DNA of 64,000 bases from Vicia villosa (Eukaryota > Streptophyta > Magnoliopsida > Fabales > Fabaceae). Positions 1 to 11,300 of the stretch are shown piece by piece; the stretch's first letter is position 1, and every line of letters begins with the position of its first letter. The notes under the pieces were generated by a model. That model saw nothing but the letters and a program-made list of their open reading frames with translations, ran no database searches and was not told the DNA's origin. The stretch covers positions 117,965,987-118,029,986 of the forward strand of contig NC_081185.1 in the NCBI RefSeq assembly GCF_029867415.1. Direction: 5' to 3'. A program made the translations under genes and the position numbers.

Positions 1-1180
1 GATTGAAACAATGCCTGTACATCATCAGCAAAATTTTATTTGAAAGCGTACAATTCAACAACTTGGGTATTTCGTTTTCATCATCCTCCCTCCAATCTTT
101 GCATAAAACACAAGTTTGATAGAAGAAAGTGAACAAGAGATATATTTTTTGTTTTTTTTGAAAGATAAAGCATAAAGAAGCACACAATGGATGTAAATGG
201 ATTGATTCAAATATGCAATGCTCATTTCATTAAAATTAACATTTTGAAACAAACAACATTCAATGCAGCACACAGTACCAACAAGGGAATTGCAAACAGT
301 AAGGAAACATGGCTTAGTGACCAATCAGTGACGAGGATGAGTTGCCTTGTCTGATATATTGGCTCCTCAATTGGATAACTTCTACTCTTGGCCTCGTTGA
401 GGTTCTTCCATAGTCTTCAGACTTATGCCTCCAGTTCAATGTGTTGAGGAATCAACATGACGGTAGACAAGCCACTTGAGGGTGAAGACAAATGAAATGG
501 GTCTTTTGTTGACAACTTGAATGCATGAATGCAGATGCATGATTTGATTTGATTTTTACATGCAGGAATGATGCAATGTAATATGATATGGAATATAACA
601 CGATGCTATACAAAGACTAAATTTAAATGATAATCGTAAATGAATAAAAGAACCCACTGAGGAAAGCTTCTTATAATAGGACGGTTCTATATTCTCTTAC
701 CCAAGAATCCCCTCACATGATGGCTCTAAGATTTTTGATAGTAGAGATGTCTACATCATCATAGATGGAACGGGTTCTAAAGGTCCTTGGAGTTAACGAC
801 GAAATCAGATTTCCATCATGCGACGGGCGAACCATCTTATGACAAATTTCATGAATAAGTCTCCTCCAAGTGGGGTTTTCGTATTAGCCATTCAAGGTGT
901 TCACCTTGGGGACTAGCACTACACAACCACCTCCTAACTTATGTTTTTCTCTTGTTTTTCAAAGCTCGGGTTGAGAGCTTCACTCAAATATCATTCCCAT
1001 ACCCACAAATAAATATATACAGAAATAAAATAAAAGCGATAAAGCAAGAGTAAAGAAACATAATCAACAAAAGAGTAAACATAAAGAATAAGCAAACAAA
1101 ATCAAACACTCAAATAAAAAAAAACTAAACTAGGGTTGACCCTTTTAGGATTGTATGTCCCCAGCAGAGTCGCCATTTTC
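1..1180 (-). mobile_element. 5' part of a second internal region (cut by window edge)
   Basis: This is the leader downstream of the primer site of the next tandem unit and is nearly identical to 6,623-7,802; one difference seen is T at 1,143 against C at 7,765. It contains no convincing coding frame: an 89-codon frame at 55-324 recurs in the second copy but resembles no protein I recognise. It lies directly beside an LTR where a target duplication and flanking DNA would stand in a simple insertion. Confidence 0.8.
1159..1175 (-). other. Primer binding site, tRNA-Arg type (left copy)
   Basis: The minus strand reads TGGCGACTCTGCTGGGG five bases after the LTR end. This is the sequence expected for priming by the 3' end of tRNA-Arg, used by Ogre/Tat elements (family knowledge). 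It fixes element orientation as minus. Confidence 0.75.
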
Positions 1181-2010
1181 TGAAGCGGTAAAAATGTGAC
1201 TCGACGCGTTTTCGCGCATTCGAAGTACAACAGAGTCGCCACCGAACTTTATTTATTCCAAGAAGGAAAGGGAAAATATCGATAAAACCCACGAAAGAAA
1301 AGAAAACGGATAAGATGGTCGTCGCAACCAAATTAGGGTTCGGGAGTCGGTTAAGCAAGGGGAAGGTATTAGCAACCCTCACTTCCATCGTACTCGATGG
1401 GACCCATTTAGTTAGTTTAGTGTTTGAGTGTTAGCGTAATGTTTGCGTTCTTTAGCTTATTAATCGAGAAAAGATAAAAGAAAGATTTTTTTAGGTTTTT
1501 TATTATTATGAGGAAAAAGAAAAGATTTTTTATTATTATGCTCGCCAAGACGTTTGTATCTTGTGCCTACGTATTCCCTAGTGCAATGGGAAAGTCAGAG
1601 CAATCGTAGTTCGGGCTAGAACCACGAAATGTTTGTTGGTTGAATTTAGCGAGAGGTACTCGATCGCTTTCAAATGGAAATACTACGCGCACATGGATAT
1701 GATATCACTACAAGAATGGATGACTAAATCAAGATAAGACATGATTTTGGCCATCATCGCATTCGAGTGGAAGATGTTCGATCTTCACATGTGGAAGTAT
1801 GTTCGTATTGAAAATTGGATAAGTGTCTCGTTTATGAAAAGAGTTTTAAAAGCCATAAGGCAAAAAGGTTGAATGAAATTGAAGTTGTGTTTTAAAGGGA
1901 CATTTAGCAAAGGATTGAGCATAGGTGTTCACCTAGCGCGTCTTTACCCAAGGTATTGAACAGGAGCGAGCCCCATTGTCACTTGTTGTCCTTGTAAATC
2001 AATGTATTCA

Positions 2011-2280
2011 AAAGATCAAGGTATTCAAGAGGTGTGCACCCCTTGTCACTTAATCTTTTGATTTGATTAAAAAAGATTCGAAAGATCAAGGTATTCAAGA
2101 GGTGTGCACTTCTTGTCACAGAATCTTTCGGTTTGATTAATGTGTTTTGATTCAAAGGATCAAGGTATTCAAGAGGTGTGCACCCCTTGTCACTTAATCT
2201 AAGGTTTTAAAAAAAATGTGTTAATCCAAAAGAATCGAGGTATTCAAGAGGTGTCCACCCCTTGTCACACGATCTTTGGT
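2011..2280 (-). repeat. Four-unit tandem repeat inside left LTR
   Basis: Four units of 70-75 bp, each with the core GATCAAGGTATTCAAGAGG followed by a variant of TGTGCACCCCTTGTCAC, start near 2,014, 2,084, 2,158 and 2,233. The TGTGCACCCC stretch is the best conserved part. Confidence 0.8.
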
Positions 2281-3780
2281 ATGGTTAAGAAAAAGGTTTT
2301 CGAAATGAAGAAGTTCGACGTTGGATCGAGAAATTATTTGACGACTTGGCGTTGGACCAAGGTTTATTACTTTGGATTGAAATTAATATAATATTTTTTG
2401 GTATTTTTAACATGAGAATAAAGTCTAAAATCTAGAAACATGTTTTTTACATTTTATGATATATACATATTAGAAGATAAAAACAAAATTAAAAATAGAA
2501 ACAATAGGCTAAAAAAATAGTAAAAAGGGAGGTGTAATATAAAGGAAACAGGGGCTGGGCTATAAGATTAAGGCCCAAGAAATTTTTAAACTAGAACAAT
2601 AAAAGAAAAGTTTTGTGTTTGGACCGGACCGGGTCGGGTTAGGATAGAACCCGGATCCGCCCATTCTCTTAATACAAAGGGTTTGAAAACCCTAAAAAAA
2701 ACCAAGAGGCAGCCGCCCCATTCTCCCTCACTCTCTCGCATATGAACCACTACAGAAAAAAAATTACGATTACTCTGCTCTTTCATCTCTCTCAAATACT
2801 TCCTAGTTTCACGCTCAAACCTCTCTTGCGATTCTCTCGCTCACGGTCTCTCTATCCCGATCTCACTCTCAAGAAATATAACTCTTTTCTTTATCCTCAG
2901 AAATCGTGACAATTAATACATAAATGAATCCATCGCAAGAAGAGCATACGCAAATCAACAATAAATTCAACCAACAGAATAAGAAACGTACAAACAAATA
3001 ATTACACTTGAGTTTCTACAACATGGTTAAATCGATTCAAGCAAGCAAGGGAACAAAGGGTATATCAAACAAGCATGAAGAACAAATTCAGAAAAGAAAA
3101 CGAACCAACTCCGAATGTTCTCGGAGGCGATGAATCCCACGGCACTAGTAAGTAATGAAATTGAATCCTCCTCTGCCTCCGTGTATGCGTTTCGTGACCA
3201 GTTCAGCCGTGAGCTCGGGTAAGTGTTGCTTGTTTCACCGATTTCATCTTCTTCTAGACTCTACTTGTTTGCCTCTGCTGCGTGGATGATGTTGAAAGGA
3301 GTTGAGTTGAAGTTGTTGTGGATGTGTTGATGAACAGGTGTAATGAATGCTGAAGCAGAGTTCGCGAGAAGTAAAAAAGGTTTGTTTTCGTGTGTGGATT
3401 TGATAGTGTTGAGATTTTAGCAGAGAGATTTCAGGGGTGAAGTTATGGGTATTCTTGCTGAGTGTGTTTTGAAGGTGAATAAGCTCAATGTTTTTGTGAA
3501 TGAATTTGGAGGTTGAATCAATGTTATGGTGAGTTTATGTTGGGTTTTGCAGAAGTGAGTCGATGGAGTGTGTGTGGAAGGCTGTTTGTGTATCGGTCTG
3601 TGAGAGTTTTGGGAGGATAATGCGATTGAAACGTGAGGTTTTAGTTCAATGTGATGGTGAGCTTCGGTTTTGCTGTGATGTTTGTTTATTATGGTGATTT
3701 TTGCAGTGAGGTTTTTTCCTGGGCAGAAGTATGATTCTCTTTTTTTAGCGTTTCCACCTCCCTTTCATTGTATCATTGCT

Positions 3781-3792
3781 GTCTTTTTATAG
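3781..3792 (-). promoter_or_regulatory. TATA-like box in left LTR
   Basis: The minus strand reads CTATAAAAAGAC about 505 bases from the LTR start, a plausible U3 promoter position. The same motif is at 10,403-10,414 in the other LTR. Inferred from sequence only. Confidence 0.45.
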
Positions 3793-4297
3793 ATGAATTT
3801 GAGAGGTTTTGGGGGGAAATTGGAATCAAATTTGAACATATTTGTTGTCTGTTTTCTTGGATTTTTGGATGCAGGTATGGTATGAACAAAATGGTGAAGC
3901 TTTTGTCTTCTATCTACAGCGAGCAGCAGGTTTTTGTGCAGTTTGCAGTAATGTTTGGACTGTACTGTTTGGCGTTTGGACCATGTATGCAGAAGACAAG
4001 CAGGGTGCAGTTTTTTTTGGACCTTATTGTTTGGACCACTTGGACATAAAAATCAATAATAATTATAATGATAATAATAATATTAAAAATAAAAATTAAT
4101 CTAAACTAAATCTAAAACAAAAATAATATTAAAACTAAAAATTAATTTAACTATCTAAAATTATTTTTTTGTTGACTTTAATAAAAAGTCAATTTTTTTT
4201 AAGATATGCAAAAATGCGACGATTTAAATGCAAATGAAATGCGAATGCGACATGACCAGATGAATGAAATTCGTAAGGCAAAAATTGGGGTGCGACA

Positions 4298-4312
4298 GAT
4301 GCCCCTATTTAA
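4298..4312 (-). other. Polypurine tract next to left LTR
   Basis: The minus strand reads TTAAATAGGGGCATC immediately before the LTR start TGTCGCACC. Purine-rich with a G run, it is the expected plus-strand primer. Confidence 0.65.
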
Positions 4313-4609
4313 GTTTCTTCTATCGAAGATGTGAAGAGACATAAATACAAAGTACACAATTTTTGTCCTTCATATGCAAATGAAATGCAATGCATTGACT
4401 CTTTTTTTTGTTATTTTGAATGTAATATGATATGAGACAGACTCGATTCTCTGTGGGGAATAAGATAAACTAATGTTGGATAGACTTGGAAAAGAGAGAT
4501 AAAACTCTGGGTAAAAAGACAGTAGAAGCGTCTAAGAGTGACATTAGACGGATAAAAACACCTTATTGTGGATTGTGACATCCAATTATTGGCTTTGGAT
4601 GAAAACAGC

Positions 4610-5225
4610 GACCCATATCAGCTAATGTACTGGTAAAGGCAAAGAAGACCATCGACTTTAGCTAATGTATTAAAGATGGAAATGAGATCTCTTATCAACT
4701 AATGTACTGATAAAAGATGAAAAGGATACACGACTTTAGTTAATGTACTAAAGAAGGAAAAACGATTATATCATCAGTTAATGTACTGAAGATGTGAAAC
4801 AAATCGACCTGCATCAGTTAATGTACTGATGAGGGAAACAAGAGGGAATTGTCATCAGCTAATGTACTGACGAAAGGAAATCCTATACCAGTTAATGTAC
4901 TGATAAGGAAAGAAGAAAGAGGCCCACGTTAGTTAATGTACTGACGAAGAGAAGTCCTATACCAGCTGGTGTACTGATAAGGAGGAAACAACCATGATCA
5001 ATCATCGGCTAATGTACTGACGAGAGAAAATAGGAGACATCTGATATCAGCTAATGTACTGATGAAAGTCCTGCATCAGCTAATGTACTAATGACGGGAA
5101 ACGAAAGTGCATATTATCAGTTAATGTACTAATGATAACAACAAGTGGTGAATGACATCAGCTAATGTACTGATGAATATGACAAAGAGTTGACATTATC
5201 AGCTAATGTACTGATGAATGTAAGA
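4610..5225. repeat. Minisatellite of about 16 hairpin-forming units
   Basis: About 16 units of 30-45 bp share the core CATCAGCTAATGTACTGATG with small changes (GCTAATG/GTTAATG, CTGAT/CTAAT/CTGAC). Most cores are inverted repeats: CATCAG and CTGATG can pair around the 8-base loop CTAATGTA. Spacer sequences between cores vary in length and content. It lies about 300 bp before the polypurine tract on the element's own strand. Confidence 0.85.
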
Positions 5226-7780
5226 CGGAATCGCTTTGGTAAATGCCAAGTGAGTTGGACTTAGATCTCAAGGTAAGATGTTTGATAACAACGAGACCTT
5301 GAAAGAATGCAAATGAGTATGAATTTTGTTTTTATGCATGACAATGAATTGTTCTATGAATGAGATGTGAATGTAATGTAATGCAATCGGTTATGACAAC
5401 TGAGGTAGACTCTTTTGTGAGGGTAGATCGAAACTCTGATTCCTCAACACAAGAACACTGCCAGTCATGGTTTTGTCACACTGATGATCCTCTTGGAAGG
5501 ACTGATAAACTGCTTGGGGATTGTTGAGGAAAATTTCCCCTGACTGGCTGATTGTTACCTGATCGTTGCTTCAGTCCTTGAAATGAAAGTTGGGAACGCT
5601 TGCCCCAGTATAAGTCTTGAACAACAGGATCTCGAAGTAACGTGCCCCTGATAGGATCATTGATCGAGTTTCTCGACTGTTTGAACTTCCTAAAAGATGA
5701 GTACTTGCAAATAAAATGTTCATTCAAAATGGTAATTTTAATGCGATGCTCAAAGCATATTTTGAAATCAAAGTTATTGTACGAATGATATTATTGATGT
5801 AAAGCAAATGAATCACAGGGTCTAAACACAATAGTCAAGACAATCAAAGTGATGGATAAATCAAAAGGTATGGTAAAACAAACGATTTGCAAAGATCTTT
5901 AGGAGTCAGGTTAACGCAACCTTGTTGTAGTATGCTTTCAAAATAAACCTAGCTTCAATTAGGTCTTTTGAAGGTTGTAACGTGGCTTGGTTCACGGTTT
6001 ATGAAACAAAGGATATAGGCTCAAAGTATATTTGTACCCACCCCATTCTTCGTGATGATCTTCCAATCCTACGTTCAGTTAACTCAAATTATGCATTCAT
6101 GTTCCAAGAGACTTTGGAATCGCACATATGATAATGATGATGGTTTAAAGGCCAAGGGAATCTTCGAGATGGCAATCACCTCTTCTTTTTGATAGTCATA
6201 ATGTCTTATCGTTGTTCAAGGAATTTATGGACTTCTCTTTTTTGTTTCTATTATCCCTAACTTTTGCCTTAACTGTTCCATTTGAGGATTACGGTCAGCG
6301 GGATGCCCCAATTTTGCCTAAGTCTCCTTCATAGGTTTTGACTTAGCGGACTTTTTTTTTTTGAAATATATTTTTTTGTATTTGGAAAGATAGTGACTGC
6401 CTTGATAATGATTGATGATAACCATCTCGGTCACTTTTGATTGAAACCCTTATTGAAAGGGGTACTTAATGATTTTCTTAAAATTGAATGCACAACCAAA
6501 CTAACTGAGAACTACCCTGCCCCAGATTAAAATTGCGGGTTTTCATACAGAAAGAAACACCAACTTCTAGGCTCAAAGGGGGTTGACTAGGGATTAACTT
6601 CCTTATTTCTTCAGTGTTTGGGGATTGAAACAATGCCTGTACATCATCAGCAAAATTTTATTTGAAAGCGTACAATTCAACAACTTGGGTATTTCGTTTT
6701 CATCATCCTCCCTCCAATCTTTGCATAAAACACAAGTTTGATAGAAGAAAGTGAACAAGAGATATATTTTTTGTTTTTTTTGAAAGATAAAGCATAAAGA
6801 AGCACACAATGGATGTAAATGGATTGATTCAAATATGCAATGCTCATTTCATTAAAATTAACATTTTGAAACAAACAACATTCAATGCAGCACACAGTAC
6901 CAACAAGGGAATTGCAAACAGTAAGGAAACATGGCTTAGTGACCAATCAGTGACGAGGATGAGTTGCCTTGTCTGATATATTGGCTCCTCAATTGGATAA
7001 CTTCTACTCTTGGCCTCGTTGAGGTTCTTCCATAGTCTTCAGACTTATGCCTCCAGTTCAATGTGTTGAGGAATCAACATGACGGTAGACAAGCCACTTG
7101 AGGGTGAAGACAAATGAAATGGGTCTTTTGTTGACAACTTGAATGCATGAATGCAGATGCATGATTTGATTTGATTTTTACATGCAGGAATGATGCAATG
7201 TAATATGATATGGAATATAACACGATGCTATACAAAGACTAAATTTAAATGATAATCGTAAATGAATAAAAGAACCCACTGAGGAAAGCTTCTTATAATA
7301 GGACGGTTCTATATTCTCTTACCCAAGAATCCCCTCACATGATGGCTCTAAGATTTTTGATAGTAGAGATGTCTACATCATCATAGATGGAACGGGTTCT
7401 AAAGGTCCTTGGAGTTAACGACGAAATCAGATTTCCATCATGCGACGGGCGAACCATCTTATGACAAATTTCATGAATAAGTCTCCTCCAAGTGGGGTTT
7501 TCGTATTAGCCATTCAAGGTGTTCACCTTGGGGACTAGCACTACACAACCACCTCCTAACTTATGTTTTTCTCTTGTTTTTCAAAGCTCGGGTTGAGAGC
7601 TTCACTCAAATATCATTCCCATACCCACAAATAAATATATACAGAAATAAAATAAAAGCGATAAAGCAAGAGTAAAGAAACATAATCAACAAAAGAGTAA
7701 ACATAAAGAATAAGCAAACAAAATCAAACACTCAAATAAAAAAAAACTAAACTAGGGTTGACCCTCTTAGGATTGTATGT

Positions 7781-7797
7781 CCCCAGCAGAGTCGCCA
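7781..7797 (-). other. Primer binding site, tRNA-Arg type (right copy)
   Basis: Same TGGCGACTCTGCTGGGG on the minus strand, five bases after the end of the LTR at 7,803-10,897. This is the functional position for the unit lying between the two LTRs. Confidence 0.75.
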
Positions 7798-7802
7798 TTT
7801 TC

Positions 7803-10800
7803 TGAAGCGGTAAAAATGTGACTCGACGCGTTTTCGCGCATTCGAAGTACAACAGAGTCGCCACCGAACTTTATTTATTCCAAGAAGGAAAGGGAAAATA
7901 TCGATAAAACCCACGAAAGAAAAGAAAACGGATAAGATGGTCGTCGCAACCAAATTAGGGTTCGGGAGTCGGTTAAGCAAGGGGAAGGTATTAGCAACCC
8001 TCACTTCCATCGTACTCGATGGGACCCATTTAGTTAGTTTAGTGTTTGAGTGTTAGCGTAATGTTTGCGTTCTTTAGCTTATTAATCGAGAAAAGATAAA
8101 AGAAAGATTTTTTTAGGTTTTTTATTATTATGAGGAAAAAGAAAAGATTTTTTATTATTATGCTCGCCAAGACGTTTGTATCTTGTGCCTACGTATTCCC
8201 TAGTGCAATGGGAAAGTCAGAGCAATCGTAGTTCGGGCTAGAACCACGAAATGTTTGTTGGTTGAATTTAGCGAGAGGTACTCGATCGCTTTCAAATGGA
8301 AATACTACGCGCACATGGATATGATATCACTACAAGAATGGATGACTAAATCAAGATAAGACATGATTTTGGCCATCATCGCATTCGAGTGGAAGATGTT
8401 CGATCTTCACATGTGGAAGTATGTTCGTATTGAAAATTGGATAAGTGTCTCGTTTATGAAAAGAGTTTTAAAAGCCATAAGGCAAAAAGGTTGAATGAAA
8501 TTGAAGTTGTGTTTTAAAGGGACATTTAGCAAAGGATTGAGCATAGGTGTTCACCTAGCGCGTCTTTACCCAAGGTATTGAACAGGAGCGAGCCCCATTG
8601 TCACTTGTTGTCCTTGTAAATCAATGTATTCAAAAGATCAAGGTATTCAAGAGGTGTGCACCCCTTGTCACTTAATCTTTTGATTTGATTAAAAAAGATT
8701 CGAAAGATCAAGGTATTCAAGAGGTGTGCACTTCTTGTCACAGGATCTTTCGGTTTGATTAATGTGTTTTGATTCAAAGGATCAAGGTATTCAAGAGGTG
8801 TGCACCCCTTGTCACTTAATCTAAGGTTTTAAAAAAAATGTGTTAATCCAAAAGAATCGAGGTATTCAAGAGGTGTCCACCCCTTGTCACACGATCTTTG
8901 GTATGGTTAAGAAAAAGGTTTTCGAAATGAAGAAGTTCGACGTTGGATCGAGAAATTATTTGACGACTTGGCGTTGGACCAAGGTTTATTACTTTGGATT
9001 GAAATTAATATAATATTTTTTGGTATTTTTAACATGAGAATAAAGTCTAAAATCTAGAAACATGTTTTTTACATTTTATGATATATACATATTAGAAGAT
9101 AAAAACAAAATTAAAAATAGAAACAATAGGCTAAAAAAATAGTAAAAAGGGAGGTGTAATATAAAGGAAACAGGGGCTGGGCTATAAGATTAAGGCCCAA
9201 GAAATTTTTAAACTAGAACAATAAAAAAAAAGTTTTGTGTTTGGACCGGACCGGGTCGGGTTAGGATAGAACCCGGATCCGCCCATTCTCTTAATACAAA
9301 GGGTTTGAAAACCCTAAAAAAAACCAAGAGGCAGCCGCCCCATTCTCCCTCACTCTCTCGCATATGAACCACTACAGAAAAAAAATTACGATTACTCTGC
9401 TCTTTCATCTCTCTCAAATACTTCCTAGTTTCACGCTCAAACCTCTCTTGCGATTCTCTCGCTCACGGTCTCTCTATCCCGATCTCACTCTCAAGAAATA
9501 TAACTCTTTTCTTTATCCTCAGAAATCGTGACAATTAATACATAAATGAATCCATCGCAAGAAGAGCATACGCAAATCAACAATAAATTCAACCAACAGA
9601 ATAAGAAACGTACAAACAAATAATTACACTTGAGTTTCTACAACATGGTTAAATCGATTCAAGCAAGCAAGGGAACAAAGGGTATATCAAACAAGCATGA
9701 AGAACAAATTCAGAAAAGAAAACGAACCAACTCCGAATGTTCTCGGAGGCGATGAATCCCACGGCACTAGTAAGTAATGAAATTGAATCCTCCTCTGCCT
9801 CCGTGTATGCGTTTCGTGACCAGTTCAGCCGTGAGCTCGGGTAAGTGTTGCTTGTTTCACCGATTTCATCTTCTTCTAGACTCTACTTGTTTGCCTCTGC
9901 TGCGTGGATGATGTTGAAAGGAGTTGAGTTGAAGTTGTTGTGGATGTGTTGATGAACAGGTGTAATGAATGCTGAAGCAGAGTTCGCGAGAAGTAAAAAA
10001 GGTTTGTTTTCGTGTGTGGATTTGATAGTGTTGAGATTTTAGCAGAGAGATTTCAGGGGTGAAGTTATGGGTATTCTTGCTGAGTGTGTTTTGAAGGTGA
10101 ATAAGCTCAATGTTTTTGTGAATGAATTTGGAGGTTGAATCAATGTTATGGTGAGTTTATGTTGGGTTTTGCAGAAGTGAGTCGATGGAGTGTGTGTGGA
10201 AGGCTGTTTGTGTATCGGTCTGTGAGAGTTTTGGGAGGATAATGCGATTGAAACGTGAGGTTTTAGTTCAATGTGATGGTGAGCTTCGGTTTTGCTGTGA
10301 TGTTTGTTTATTATGGTGATTTTTGCAGTGAGGTTTTTTCCTGGGCAGAAGTATGATTCTCTTTTTTTAGCGTTTCCACCTCCCTTTCATTGTATCATTG
10401 CTGTCTTTTTATAGATGAATTTGAGAGGTTTTGGGGGGAAATTGGAATCAAATTTGAACATATTTGTTGTCTGTTTTCTTGGCTTTTTGGATGCAGGTAT
10501 GGTATGAACAAAATGGTGAAGCTTTTGTCTTCTATCTACAGCGAGCAGCAGGTTTTTGTGCAGTTTGCAGTAATGTTTGGACTGTACTGTTTGGCGTTTG
10601 GACCATGTATGCAGAAGACAAGCAGGGTGCAGTTTTTTTTGGACCTTATTGTTTGGACCACTTGGACATAAAAATCAATAATAATTATAATGATAATAAT
10701 AATATTAAAAATAAAAATTAATCTAAACTAAATCTAAAACAAAAATAATATTAAAACTAAAAATTAATTTAACTATCTAAAATTATTTTTTTGTTGACTT

Positions 10801-10897
10801 TAATAAAAAGTCAATTTTTTTTAAGATATGCAAATGAAATGCGAATGCGACATGACCAGATGAATGAAATTCGTAAGGCAAAAATTGGGGTGCGACA
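7803..10897 (-). repeat. Ogre-like LTR, right copy (3,095 bp)
   Basis: This is the 5' LTR on the minus strand. It is 22 bp shorter than the left LTR because one of two ATGCAAA repeats and the sequence between them is missing. It carries the same four-unit repeat (8,633-8,902) and TATA-like motif (10,403-10,414). Its right end, TGCGACA on the plus strand, abuts host sequence beginning ATCTAGAACTGG, which reads on the minus strand as part of a MULE transposase. Confidence 0.85.
8633..8902 (-). repeat. Four-unit tandem repeat inside right LTR
   Basis: Same four 70-75 bp units as at 2,011-2,280, with one visible substitution (G at 8,744). Confidence 0.8.
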
Positions 10898-11300
10898 ATC
10901 TAGAACTGGAATCTTGTACCTATTAGTCTTATATGTTGAATCAATTATCAGCACAATGGAAAATGTGTTGGACAACTTGATGGAATCAAGACTGTGTTTT
11001 CATCCCCACACACTTTATACCTAGATATATAATGATCATCATCCAACAACTTCAACAATGATTGCATTTCGAATCTTGGACCTCTTATCTTGTTGTTTTG
11101 AATGCGACCATTGTATACTTGTCTAATATTTGAGAGAGACACTTTTAGATCTTTTCCTTTTCAAAATGGATAGTATGTTTTTGGGTTGAACCGTGTTCAA
11201 TGTCACATCAGAAACAAGATTCTTCTCTTCAAAATTCAGATAACATACAATCAAGTGACCAACTAACTTGTGACATAGCATGATTATATATACCACAAAT
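10898..11300 (-). pseudogene. MULE (MURA/FAR1-like) transposase fragment, interrupted by LTR
   Basis: Read on the minus strand from about 11,300 downward, the translation gives NKIRGPRFEMQSLLKLLDDD and, after a frame change, VLIIDSTYKTNRYKIPVLD. This is the order found in Mutator-like transposases: an N-terminal IRGP..EM..LLK.L region followed by the catalytic DSTYKTN.Y block. The frame change lies between the VCGDE and DSIKLSN segments. The reading stops exactly at the LTR border at 10,897, right after codons for VLD, so the retrotransposon inserted into an already decayed transposase. The rest of the domain should lie beyond the left edge of the window. Confidence 0.75.

Larger units (their letters stand above)
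1181..4297 (-). repeat. Ogre-like LTR, left copy (3,117 bp)
   Basis: Bounded by TG and CA, with the primer site on its left and the polypurine tract on its right. Compared with the right-hand LTR I see three substitutions (2,122, 2,605, 3,861) and one 22-bp indel, where ATGCAAA direct repeats flank the extra sequence near 4,207. A TATA-like motif lies on the minus strand at 3,781-3,792. Near its 3' end the LTR carries a GGTGGCGACTCTG motif also seen, decayed, in the solo LTR at 35-40 kb. Short reading frames inside it are not supported as genes. Confidence 0.85.
4298..7802 (-). mobile_element. Internal region of Ogre-like element, no coding capacity
   Basis: This is the 3,505-bp segment between the two LTRs. 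It begins, on the minus strand, with the primer site at 7,781-7,797 and ends with the polypurine tract at 4,298-4,312. It holds the hairpin minisatellite at 4,610-5,225. The longest frames are about 89 codons and show no retroviral motif. It can be described as a large retrotransposon derivative (LARD) of the Ogre lineage. Ogre 3' untranslated regions are known to carry variable tandem repeats, which fits the array position near the polypurine tract. Confidence 0.8.
1..10897 (-). mobile_element. Ogre/Tat-like non-autonomous LTR retrotransposon, tandem LTR-internal-LTR-internal
   Basis: Positions 1-4,297 repeat almost base for base at 6,623-10,897 (offset 6,622). Read on the minus strand the order is LTR (10,897-7,803), primer site, internal region (7,802-4,298), polypurine tract, LTR (4,297-1,181), primer site, and the start of a second internal region running off the window. 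Both LTRs begin TGTCGCACCCC and end CTTCA on the minus strand. The primer site matches the tRNA-Arg type of Ogre elements (family knowledge). No gag, protease, RT, integrase or RNase H frame is visible in the 3.5-kb internal region, so movement would need proteins from a relative. Only the right border lies in the window, so a target duplication cannot be tested. Confidence 0.85.

Noticed and set aside
3768..4099. Two overlapping plus-strand frames of 85-93 codons repeated at 10,390-10,721
   Set aside because: They lie in the LTR U3 on the strand opposite to the element, have no recognisable domain, and recur only because the LTR recurs.
4610..5225. CRISPR-like look: short conserved words with variable spacers
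   Set aside because: The context is a plant LTR retrotransposon, units vary in length and sequence, and no cas genes are present; it is a minisatellite.
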